From the NCBI GenBank assembly GCA_902728285.1, contig CACVBU010001212.1, positions 124,001 to 188,000 of the forward strand: a DNA stretch of 64,000 nucleotides, in the 5' to 3' direction. Origin of the DNA: Clytia hemisphaerica (lineage: Eukaryota > Cnidaria > Hydrozoa > Leptothecata > Clytiidae). The notes beneath the pieces are model-generated. The model was not told the origin of the DNA. It was given only the letters and a program-made list of their open reading frames with translations, and did no database searches. Both the position numbers and the translations under genes were made by a program. Shown here piece after piece: positions 33,695-44,313 of the stretch; the stretch's first letter is position 1; each line of letters begins with the position of its first letter.

Positions 33695-36600
33695 TCATTT
33701 TTTGAGGTATCCTTCCTTCGTTAGAAATGCTTTGATTTCTTTGATTTGCTTTTCACTGAACTGATGCAAAGGGCGTCTTGGTTGACCCATATCAATACCA
33801 GAAATCAAAGTGGTTGCGATTTTTGCAAATGCCACACCTAGAAGAAAAACAAATAATTTTCGTCACTTTTTCTTGGAGGGGGTCTGTGTAACAAATCCTG
33901 CATTAGGCAAAAATAAAAAGATTTCCTGACCCGGTCGCAGACTATGGGTTCATCTATATGTTTCATCATAAAGAAAATGAAGTTGACCGTTGAAGCTATC
34001 CAACGTCGTTTGGTTAGATATTCCTGCTTGTAAATCAAGTTTTGTTCGTTAGTAATATTGATGCATTAGTATTCAGGGCTTACTTCATACTGTTTCTTTG
34101 TACATAACAGTTATCTTTATAGTTCTATTTCAATGATTAAGTTATCAAAAATATCAACAAAAAATTTTCCAACCGGCCGCATGAGAGTTTTTTTCATTCA
34201 CCTGCATTCCGGTGTCACAGTTAATTTCAACTCCCCTAAATTATAACCCCCCAGTCATAATAAACTAGATTATTGTGACTCCCCAGTTAAAAATTCACTA
34301 GTTTATTATGACTCCCCAGTTCTTATAAACTAGTAAATTATGACTCCCTAGAGCTAATATTTCCTAACAAATTTAGACTCCCCCTGGTTTATAATGACTC
34401 CCCCTATCTATGTAGTTAAGCTTTTGAAAAATTGTTTGAAATTAACAACAAAGAAAGGTACAAAAGTAACAAATAATTAGGATATCTACAAAATTAAACC
34501 TTTAATTCTAAAGACTCTGTTTCCCAGATTTGCGAATGCAGCCCGGGGGGGGGGGGTACTAGGGCAAGATGGGTTACGGGGATGCTCCGCTGGTCAGGGT
34601 ACCTTTTTTAACCTCCACGAGTGCCAGGCGGGGTCGCAAAAACACCAAAATAGAAAAATCAGTCCCTCGTAGGGTGCCTTTTTTTGGAAAATTTGGGGAA
34701 AAAGTAGAAAATTTGAGAAAATTTCCGAGTCCCACGTAGGGTCCAATTTTCGAACCTCAGCGGAGCACCCCCCTCGGTCGACAAGGGTAGTACCCCCCCC
34801 CCCCCCGGGGAATGCAGTGTGTTAGGGTTAGTTAGGGTTAATGCAATGCAATACAATGACTTCTTTTGCTTGACATTTGAGGAGGGGAGTCTTATCCAAC
34901 TAGTTTTTTAACTCCCTACCTCTTTAGAAAAAGGGTTTTGGAGAGTCATTATTTACTAAGGGAGTTATAATTTATTCTCGCCTTACTTAAAAAAAGACAA
35001 AAAGAACGACAAATTTCATAAAGAACGACAAATCTTACCATGATATTTAGAACAGAAAGGATTAAAATCCAATGCAATTTTGTGCTGAAAAATAAAACAT
35101 TTTGAATTTTAAATTGAATTTGGTGAACATAAGTCCTTTAAAGTATTTCTACTCTTGATTGTATCAACTGGGATAAGGCCAACAATTGTCTTTGAGACCT
35201 GTTGTAGAGTTTTACCTGCAGGAAAAGAAACAAGCGATTGGCTTGCTTTCAGGGGGATTTTGAAGTCTACTGTTTGCAATAGAGCAGATTCTGATACCCT
35301 GCTTACGGCACGTATTCACTCCAAAGATAATGCCTCCGTAAAAGAATCTACCCGGGTTGGCAGTAGCGTAGACAGGAGGGTCTCAAAATTTGTGTAAGAA
35401 AGCAGAATTTTATGACACTGTAATTATCTATTTATAATATAAAAAGATGATTGCTGTGTCATAAAAATCTGCTATCCTACACAAATTTTGCGTCTTCTTG
35501 TCTACGCTATTGGGTTGCTACGCCAATCTGATCGTTTTTTATTCAGATTTTGGATGAATATTGTATTGAGTGCGGTGATTTGCATAACAATCTCACCAAA
35601 TTAAAACGTAAATCATATACGTAAACATCAGAACTCAGTCGCTTTCGCTTTCGTTTAAAAGTAAAAAAATAACACTGTGGTCAGACCGTTTACGGATAAA
35701 AAAAAGTGGTGGTAGAGTTTGGGACACTGTAAACACCTCCGCAACTACTTACTCCGCCCTGGGCCAACCACTATTTTCAAATTTTCCCCACCTCCTAAAC
35801 TATTTCCCTATTACTGGGACTGGGTGTATTTTCCAACTAATTGGGATGGAAATTCGGGTTAGGAAAAGATTACCTGTATAGATTGTGCTTCTTTCATGTT
35901 TCCATTTTTATAAGCTTTTGTGATTTCTACAAATTTATTACCAATGAAGTTAAAGCTCCTAAGGAAGGAAAGATCAAATCAAGCATTGTACTCTACATGC
36001 CCGGGGGACTCATATGGTCCGACCTACGGCATGTGCACGCCCTTATCGAGATCCTCGAAATGCACTCTAATGGTGTTCTTTTGATAGAATGCACTACAAA
36101 AGTTTTCTTTTAGCTTGATACACTTTAAGGGTGTGTTTGGGGACTGCTGAATTGCACGTCTGACAGTAAAAATCTGATATATCTTTATGGTTTTGACATG
36201 CACACAACTTGATTTGTTTGAAAGTTGTCTGACATCTCAGGCTCATTTTCAGGTTGCTTCAGAAACGTCAGAAACGTTCGGTAAAATGCACTGTAAGGAT
36301 ACCTTTTCACTGCTCAAGAGCTACACTGTAAGGGCATATTCTTCTGCAACTTAAATAGAGCTGTTAATTTTCAAACTCGTAATCAATGTTTTAACAAAGT
36401 TGAAAACTTCGAGTATCTTGGCCCGGGGTGGGGGCATTAGGTAAACGATCTACCGATCGCCTTTAAGGGTCCTTTTCCAAGCTTTCCAAAGTGCACTGTA
36501 AGGATCGAAATGAGTGAAGATGAGAAAAAGTGTAGTCTAAGGGTGTAAAATTTGGAAAATCTGAGCAAAAACTTTCAAGAAAATGCATCGTAAGGGGTCG

Positions 36601-39600
36601 ACTTTTCGCTCAAATTTACCCAAAATTTGTTAAATTTTGTCGGCACTGTAAGAATTCGATTTCAAAGACTTAAATTCGGGCCGCACGTACGGGTCGTTTT
36701 TGAATTTAGTGCTCTCCCCAGGTATCTAGGACAGGCCATAAGTACTCATCAACTTAAATTCACACTTTCGACAATACATAACCCTCATATTGTAAAAATC
36801 TTCCCAGCTGGCACATAACGTTATTTCAACGTTGATCTAACATCATGTGGACGTTGTGAACGTTAGATAAACATTAAAAGAACGTTGTGTGTCAGCTGAG
36901 TTAATAAGTGCTGAAGATATACAACTTACGTGCAAACTGCACAGTCAGCACCCATTGCAAGGCCACCGAGAAATTGCTGAAATGAAGAATTAAGAGAAAA
37001 TATTTGGGTAAGATGAAAATGTAGTGTTTCCGGAAACCGGCTGGGTGAAAAAAAGAAAATTTTCTAACCCAGCTGCAGACTATGGGTTCATCTAAATGGT
37101 TCATCATAAAGAAAATCAAGCTATCAAACGTCGTTTGGTTAGATCAAGGATTTATTATACACTGGATATACAAGTAACCAGATTTTTGCCGATTTCTTAT
37201 GTTCTAGCTATGTCCGCAGTAATGATATTATTGTTCACTCTCCTTCCCTCATTAAATGATTTTTCGAACCAATTTTATTGCATTTCTTATCGAAAATCAC
37301 TCATCCAATTCTCAAAAGAGACTTAAAACTTTCCTGTGAGAGTCAGATTCTTCCACTTAATTGCTAATTATAAGTCGTTATGACGTTTCAAGCTGTGAGA
37401 AAGATGCAAAAGACGTGTTGTGTATAAGAAATTTAATGTTGACACCGGAAATTTTCAAACTTCAACCTCAAAAAAACCACCTTGCCACCACGTACCTCCA
37501 AAGGATTTTCATACCACAGTGAAGCCAAGACACTCAAGTCTTATGTATGTTAATTTCAGCTCTTTTTGGGACAGTCTTGGAAAGATATTTCCAATTTAAA
37601 ATTTCGTGTCACTATAAGCCTTTTGTCTAAATTTCTTGTCTAATGATGTCTAATGATAACTTATCTGAGCACAAATGTATCCAGCGTGGAATGCTAGCCT
37701 TACTTTCAAACTTTTTTTTCTGCAAGTGTAAAAAAAGAAAGAGATGGAGAAATTTTTAAAAACAAGACTGATAAACACTTTTAAAAATCAAACATCTTCG
37801 AGTCACCATGACAGTTGTCCTTTGCGGACAAAGCTAGAACATCAATTGTTTTGAAACAATGAATATACAATGATTGCTCTCCATCGTTTTATGAGTAGTT
37901 TATCCAGTGTATAATAAATCTTTGGTTAGATATTCCCGCTTGTAATTCAGAGCTTACTTCATACTGTTTGTGTTTGCACATAAAAGTCATCTTTAAAGTT
38001 CTACTTCAATGATCTTAAGTCATCAAAAATAGCAAAAAATTATTTTTTTCCGGCCGGCCGCATGAAAGCTTTTTCCTTCACCCGCATTCCGGAAACACTA
38101 CATTTTTTGATTTTCACCTAAGAATCTAAATTTTGTTGGCTTGATTAAAAATAACTATATTATTCTTTTATTAGAACAATATGAGAAGGAGTCTATAAAT
38201 TACGAAAAAAGAATGAGCCTCGTTTGTATTTCAAGAAAATCAGATTATCATATAAGTGATTTTTTTTTCATTTAAGAAAAAACTCCAGGGGAATAAGGCG
38301 GGTTCGTGAAGGTCAAAATTCTTGGTTGCAACGTTACAAATCATTTTCATAAGCACATTTTGGGCTCAAACGAAGCGTATAACTAAGTAGAATAAGATTC
38401 AGTCTAGGCAGATGTATTTTGATTTAGAAATTTTGCGTAATTCGCAATTTGAGTCCAAAATGAGCTTCTAGAAATGATTTATGTAACGTTGCAAGCATTT
38501 TGACCCCACCTTAATCCCCTGAAGAAATCGAATCTGACTTTGACGATTGAACGAGTGACGACAATAAAATATTTTTTTAACAATTGAAATGTTCACATGA
38601 AATAGTTTCTTACCCAATCAAATCCATAGAATACTTTGAGAGGTTTGGGTTTGAATTTAAGAGGAACAATCATTTCGTACATATTTTCTGAAGAGCATTT
38701 CAATCCTGCAAATGTTTCAATCTTCTCATAACATAATGACATCAGTTTTGACATGTCCACTAAAGCGAGTTAGGTAAAATAAAAATAAATCTCTTAGCTC
38801 TAGTTTAAACGGCCCGCTTTTCGCCCTGTCTATTCACGACCTTGGGATGAAAGGATTCTATTTGACATTTTCTTTGATTTTGTCAATTTCAATTTGAAAA
38901 AAATGGCTGAAAAAAAAACAGGTTCCACGTTGAATGCTAAGTAAAAGTCATGCTCGATTGTCTAACAATTAGAAAAAAACAAATAGTTTGGCTTCGCCTG
39001 AGAGTAATAAGGAGAATTGTTAACCGGTTACTTTTTCGAAGCGGGCTACATGACTTTTTGCGCAATGCAATTGGTTCTTTTCGCATGACGACGGGCCTAC
39101 ATTGTCCAGAGTTGCCCGTCGTTAGGAAAATTCATTGTGACGTCACTTTTTCAAAGGAAAATGAACAATGCGTTGACATCATTTCTCTCATTTTTTATTT
39201 CTGACGTCAGAAATTATAGCAATTTTATATCTCTTTTCGCTTGTTTTTTCTGCTTTATTTCGCTATTTTTCCTGGATAAAGTGCTAAAAATCAATCGAAG
39301 CTGAAGGAAACTGTTAACAAATACAATAATGACCGGTTTTTTTCGGGCTGTACTGAAAATATTGCCCTCGGTCAACGCAACAACCTCGCAAGCTCGGTCG
39401 TTACTTGACCTCGGGCAATATTTCTCAGTACAGCCCTCACTAACCGGTCATTATTGTATTAAAGTATCAAGATAAGCTTTCCTATTCCAATTTGAGCAAG
39501 TTATTTTCTGGATTATTGCAGTAAATTTTGTTTTTAATAACTGTTGGTAGACAACTTGATTCATTGGCCTCAATCCCGGCCTCAATTTGTGCTATGTTAT

Positions 39601-42600
39601 CTTTCTACAAGCTGAACTGGGAGCTAGGCAGATTATATCATGCAAAAATATCGACTTTGCTACAAGTATTGAACAAAAACTCATTTATTTCGAAGTTACT
39701 TGACAGGTATAAAGATCATTGTTTCCACAGCCCCAAAGGGGTTAGTTACGTAACTCCTGGATGGGAAATGATGCCATTTTCCTTATCCTAGGCTAAATTC
39801 GCGGTTTTTGTATGGTGGTTTTCTAAATGCGGGGAAAATCTTGAAGGCTTCACTTTTTCTGGTTGAGAAAGGTTGAAGATTCCTTTCTAGCTTCTTCGGA
39901 GCTTCAAACTCAATGGTATATATACTTTTTGTTTCGCCTTTGAAGGCTTATCAACTGACATTGTCCAGTCTAGGCTGTAGACTAGATACATGGGGCAATA
40001 GAGGAACCACTCACCTTTGACACCAGTGAAGGATGGGAGGTGATAGTACATGAAAGGTGTATTGGGTGCTTCTGATGCCACCTCTTCCAAGTAATCTGAT
40101 AAATATTCTATGTGACAAAACAAATAAGTTAAATACGTTGGAGAACTTCTACATCATTTTTTGTTTACGTTTGGTGTCAGCTAATGAAGATAGCTCTCAA
40201 AATCGATGATAAGTGTAGCTAGCATTATATATTTGGCAAGTCTAAACCATTTTTGCGATAGTAACAGATAGACTTTATCAAATTATGCTCGATGATCAGA
40301 GCTGCATAACGTGTACGAGAAAAAATAACAGTTTGAAATATGATAGTACTTGAAGTTTCAACTTTATCAAATCGTCAGCCATTTCAAATTTAGTTTTTTT
40401 CTCTTTTACACATAAAAAATCATTATGCCATAAAATATCGAACTCTTTATTCAACTTTTTCGAAGGGGGTTTATCTAGGATGGGGGTGGTCGACTATAAT
40501 AAAGCATAAACTAGTGCCGCCATTTACCTTCATTCATAGGTTTGAGGAAACTTGGTGAAATACAAGCCACTGCATCTGCTCCATTCTCCTTTGCATGACG
40601 AACCTGGGTGATGATAATAAGAAAAATCCTTCACTTTACCCGCCATCTTTGATTACCCGTAAAGAAACAGTTGCAGTGTCAAAACTTTTCATAACATCCA
40701 ACGGGGCTACATCACAAGTATCCAAAAAAAAGATATATAGCGCTCTTGCTGCATACACACCACAATTGATTATTGCTACCATTAGGTTACCACTTTCAAA
40801 AAATCTCAAATAAAAGATAAGTATTGGTTGGCCGGTACTAAGGTGTATAAAGTATAAAGCTCAGTGGTGGATAACGCACATCCCTCAAGCTTTTGATAAA
40901 AGACCTACCATCTCTTTAGTTTCATCCATGCAAGATGAACCGCACTGTATAATGATCATGTCCAACCTAAAAATTACAATAGAATTTCAGGAGCTTCGAG
41001 GATTTTCAGAAACAGTAGAAACTATATTTCTTGCGATATTCACTTTTTTTGCCAGCGATGGCTTAAAACACGATATCTAGCCCTCTGGGCTTTATAAATC
41101 TGTGGGTAAAACAATATACACTTTGCTCAGACTCTCATGTACTCACATATAATTTAAAAACATCAAAAACATCTCTTTCTTATTGACAAGGAAGAAATTT
41201 GTCAGCCTTTGAGAGTAAGGATAAAAATCTATGTATCGTCCATGTTAACGCTTAGATTACTGACGATTCTGAGTCTGTGATTAAAATTGTTTCGGGATGA
41301 GGGAAAACTCTTTTAATAAACCTTTCTAACTGATACCGAGCCTTCTCACAGACCCAGTGGGATTTTTTCAGCTAGTGGGGGTAATTATAACGAACTGAAA
41401 CTCGATGGGGATTGAGACTTCCATATTTTTTTTGGCTGGGGATTTGAATTCCATTGTTTTTAAGTCAGAAAATATAGTGGGGATGGGAAAAATAGCATAA
41501 TATTTGCATTGAGGATTGTTTTATTTGATTATTTTCAGTGGGGAAAATTTTGAGTATAATTTTCCACCGGGCAGTATTTTGGCCAATTTTTCAATGAGAT
41601 GGGTTCCTAGTGGGTCTGTGAGAAAGGGGTGTGCTTAAAAGTCAGACAGGAGAACGGGGCAATAACGTACTTATCTTTTCCAAACTTGAGCCATGCTTCA
41701 GCAATCATTTTTCGTTCGCTCATGGATAGACTGGTGAATTCACCTGTTGTTCCAGATACTAAAATGCAAATAGTGGAAAGGACGGATGATTCAGTATGTA
41801 GTAGAGCCACAGAAGCCTACCCAGCTGGCACACAACGTTGTTTTAACGTTCAAATAACGTTATTTGGACGTTATGAATGTCACACCGTCTGGGTAAGAAA
41901 CATCTCCTTTTTCGTTATTAATCTTATTAGAACCCAGTCTATTTTAGATTTTTTTTAGCTCACACAAGGAAAACCTTGATTAAACCTTAGTGAATCCCCC
42001 CCCCCCGTTTAAGGGTTAAACTTTATCAAACTTTAGAAATATTGCTCGATAAGTCGGAAGGTTGACCACAGAAATGGCCACATCTTGAAAATTAGTAAAC
42101 TTGGGACCCTATCAGATATCTCTAGAGTCTGAAAAAGGGACCCTGATCAGCAGCACGTCCCCGTACTTAATTTTGCCTAAGTGCAAGCCCCCCCCCGGGC
42201 TTGTATGCCCACTAAACGATGGGTTGTATAGTTTTTTACACCAAAGCTCTTACCAAACACTCCGTTAACTCCAGTCTGCACCAAATGGTCGACAAACTTT
42301 CCAATCGCCTCATAATTCACCGTTCTGGAATCAGATAATAAAAAAAAAACAAGCAGCTAAAAAATTTGGAACTTTATAAAAAATTTTGAACGCTAAATTT
42401 TATCAGCTTTTAATTGATGATGGTTTTATCGTCCAAATATACCTCCGAAACTTTTGTAGAAAATTTTCATAAAGGGGAATTGGTACCCTGAGTATCAGAG
42501 GTTAAGTTTTCAAAGAAAATAGTAACCTCTGAAGACAAATAATAGAAATTTTATCGCGCATGTGTCAATCTAATCACTGTAGAAAAAATCAAAGATGAAG

Positions 42601-43467
42601 AGCAAATATTACCATATTAATGTCTAGCAGACTGTATCAGTATGCAGTTTACTATTTACGAATTCCCCAGAAACCTCCAAGTGTAGTTGAAATGAGTTTA
42701 TTTCGAAAGAAATCTTTTACATGATCCCCAAATGTATAACAGTAATTACTAAACTTTTAATTATGGAAATGTCACTTTAATTGAATCGAAATAATAGACA
42801 GACTTTATGTTATGATTCTCTATCACTGACTCTTTTTACAAAGCATTGATGACTTTTTGTAAGTTGTGTTTTCAACGACGGGAATAAAAATATCGACTAT
42901 GACGCTCATCCAAGATCTTGGATGGTCGTCATGGTTACTTTTGTCTTCGCTGATTGCGCGATGAATAGAATCTCGATTCGTTGGCACAGCGTAAATATAT
43001 GATTTTGAGCTGTGCTTTTCACGGTAGGGAATTGGGGCAAATAACATCAAACATCTTAAAGACATTGCATTGATGGGAAAAATAGCATAGTCGTTTATGA
43101 CTCTAGGGTAAAAAAATCGGCTGAGTAATAGCTTATGTCGCAAAAAGTCTATCAGCATTCATCTAACGTCCATGCCAGCCGTTAAAAGAACGTTGATCAT
43201 TAGTGTGAAGGCTTACCCGTCTTGGTATGTTGGTGTGACAGGAGGTGCACTTATTCCTTTGTAGTTCATCAATTTCTCCATTCGTCCGTTTAAGTCCATG
43301 GTTTCCAATTCTTTTGGATCAGTGCTAAAGCCTAAATGTTGACTAAAAAAATGCAATTGATTCTTTATGTGACTTTCTGATTGAAAGTTGATTGTTCCGA
43401 TTGAAATCCCTTTTGCGGATTTCTTACTGAAAGTTAAATTATTTTCAAAAAGAAGCCTTCGTAGCAC
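33695..43467 (-). CDS. N-acetylneuraminate-lyase-like aldolase (DHDPS/NAL family), 11 exons
   Basis: Exons, in transcript order: 43217-43467, 42254-42324, 41671-41758, 40909-40966, 40528-40603, 40015-40095, 38614-38759, 36930-36976, 35874-35958, 35039-35084 and 33695-33837. Every junction is GT-AG and in phase. The family splits N-acetylneuraminate into pyruvate and N-acetylmannosamine in the cytosol. From the ATG at 43299 the protein is 307 residues, close to human NPL (320). Family blocks: ISAPPVTP near 16, SGTTGE at 53-58, catalytic Tyr in YYHLP near 143, and the Schiff-base Lys173 in FAGLK. GIDMGQPRRPL lies near the C-terminus. An in-frame upstream ATG (43467) would add 56 residues starting MLRRLLFEN, a possible mitochondrial presequence. 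Intron 7 and intron 10 carry copies of the same transposon family. Substrate choice (sialic acid versus another keto acid) is inferred from family resemblance. Confidence 0.92.
33887..34222. repeat. Inverted-repeat element in aldolase intron 10 (empty-site copy)
   Basis: Its ends pair as CTGTGTAACA / ggtgtcacag. It shares cagactatgggttcatct, aacgtcgtttggttagat and cggccgcatga with 37017-38106, but lacks the 779-base insertion found there, so it shows the pre-insertion state. Confidence 0.7.
34542..34809. mobile_element. G-run-ended element flanked by GAATGCAG
   Basis: It starts CCCGGGGGGGGGGG and ends in a C run plus ggg. GAATGCAG occurs at 34534-34541 and 34810-34817, an 8-9 bp target duplication. 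It belongs to the same subtype as 50131-50455 (tactagggcaa-atgggttacggggatgc), with variants of tccca-gtagggtc repeated inside. Upstream, 34230-34460 is a run of gactcccc words. Confidence 0.75.
35362..35511. repeat. Fold-back MITE of 150 bases in aldolase intron 9
   Basis: AGTAGCGTAGACA on the left pairs with tgtctacgctatt on the right; the arms continue through caaaatttgtgta and its inverse. It is related to the copy at 29396. Confidence 0.7.
35998..36340. repeat. G-run-type repeat, AAGGGT words
   Basis: Begins cccgggggactcatatgg and repeats cactgtaagg or cactctaatgg words to about 36330. The right boundary is unclear. It precedes the better defined copy at 36422. Confidence 0.5.
36422..36721. 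mobile_element. G-run-ended element flanked by GTATCT(T/A)GG
   Basis: Starts CCCGGGGTGGGGG, ends ctctccccag. The flanks GTATCTTGG (36413-36421) and GTATCTAGG (36722-36730) match at eight of nine positions. The interior repeats gcactgtaag and ctaagggtgt words. It lies in intron 8 of the aldolase gene. Confidence 0.75.
36803..36900. repeat. AACGTT-word palindromic element
   Basis: Starts cccagctggcacataacgtt and ends aacgttgtgtgtcagctgag, making the ends inverted repeats, with aacgtt repeated between them. Related copies: 41820-41893 and 56366-56447. Confidence 0.75.
37017..38106. mobile_element. Inverted-repeat element in aldolase intron 7, with a later insertion
   Basis: Ends AAAATGTAGTGTTTCCGG and its perfect inverse at 38089-38106. 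Once the inserted 37145-37923 segment is discounted, it is about 316 bases and matches 33887-34222. Confidence 0.75.
37145..37923. mobile_element. 779-base DNA transposon with 8-bp target duplication GGTTAGAT
   Basis: The inner ends pair perfectly (GATTTATTATACACTGGATA and its inverse). GGTTAGAT flanks it at 37137-37144 and 37924-37931, while the related empty site in 33887-34222 has it once. An 8-bp duplication with a terminal CAAGG fits hAT-type elements. No transposase frame is present, so it is non-autonomous. Confidence 0.85.
39321..39460. repeat. Hairpin MITE of 140 bases
   Basis: ATACAATAATGACCGGTT...gggctgtactga pairs with tcagtacagccc...aaccggtcattattgtat; the arms continue through atattgccc. 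It lies in aldolase intron 6. Confidence 0.8.
41324..41634. repeat. Inverted-repeat element with TTCTCACAGACCC ends, reverse copy
   Basis: Ends ccttctcacagacccagtgg and ctagtgggtctgtgagaaagg. The body carries tggggat words and is the reverse-orientation relative of 33036-33340. It abuts exon 3 of the aldolase gene by about 35 bases. Confidence 0.65.
41820..41893. repeat. AACGTT-word palindromic element, second copy
   Basis: Begins cccagctggcacacaacgtt, repeats aacgtt three times, and ends caccgtctggg. Confidence 0.7.
41993..42210. repeat. G-run-type element, reverse orientation
   Basis: Shares agcacgtccccgtac, tttgcctaagtgc and a C run plus gggc with the fragment at 14318 and the segment at 56574-56780. 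Its left boundary lies in another C run. It is in aldolase intron 2. Confidence 0.5.
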
Positions 43468-43545
43468 ACATCAAACACTTCTCAAACTACAGTAATACCT
43501 CCTATTTCGATTTTGCTCGTCTCGTGCGCAAGGAATTACATTAGT

Positions 43546-43835
43546 GAATATTGTTCTAGGGAAGTCATGCGTGGTGTTATGTCTAAATCGTTTTGTATAC
43601 TGTTTTTTAAACAAACACTAAGGGGACTATTTGGGAGAATATGATACCCTCTTATGCTTGAATTTTGCGTTATACGAGAAAGATTTTGCGAATATTATTC
43701 TAGATAAGTCATGTGTGGTGTTATGTCTAAATCGTTTTGTATACTGTTTTTTAAACAAACACTAAGGGGACTATTAGGGATAATATGATACTCTCTTAAA
43801 CTTGAATTTTGCGCTTTGGGAGAAAGATTCGAAAA
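43546..43835. repeat. Tandem duplication, period 144 bases
   Basis: Two consecutive copies with a few substitutions, each containing gtggtgttatgtctaaatcg and aacactaaggggactatt. It lies just upstream of the aldolase gene, so it could include promoter sequence. Confidence 0.85.
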
Positions 43836-44313
43836 ATAATGTATATTGTTTTTATTTAGTATTTAGCTACAGAAATAGAGAATTTTACATTTCATGCTAG
43901 AATTTTCTATAATACTAAATATATTACTACCCAGTGCCTCGATAAAAATTCAGTCCAGGTCCCGTTATTGATGTTAAGTCTAGCTTTCACACAGCCCAAT
44001 TTTATTCAAAATTAGAAAAATCAGTGCGAAAATTGGGCAACCTAAATCATAGCTAGGTCACACTCAAGTCAAAAATTTACGTTTAAAAGAACATTTAAAA
44101 TTTAAAATGGATTCGTCAAAAAATGATATCAGTAATAAATTTTTTTTTACTTTTTAAGAACGGATGAATGAAATAACTTATACCCAAGTAATATTTCATT
44201 TCAAAATATCAACTCCAGTGAAAATTTAAATCAAAATCACCAACGAAAAATTAATACAATACTTCCTAAAAATACAGTCCCAGTCAGACTTTTCATCCCC
44301 TACTATTTAAAAG

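Noticed and set aside
34818-34842. TTAGGG-like telomere sequence
   Set aside because: Only two interrupted units (gttagggttagttagggtta); too short for an interstitial telomere.
37096-37326. 76-residue hydrophobic protein on the plus strand
   Set aside because: It lies across the boundary of the 37145-37923 transposon insertion and has no conserved features.
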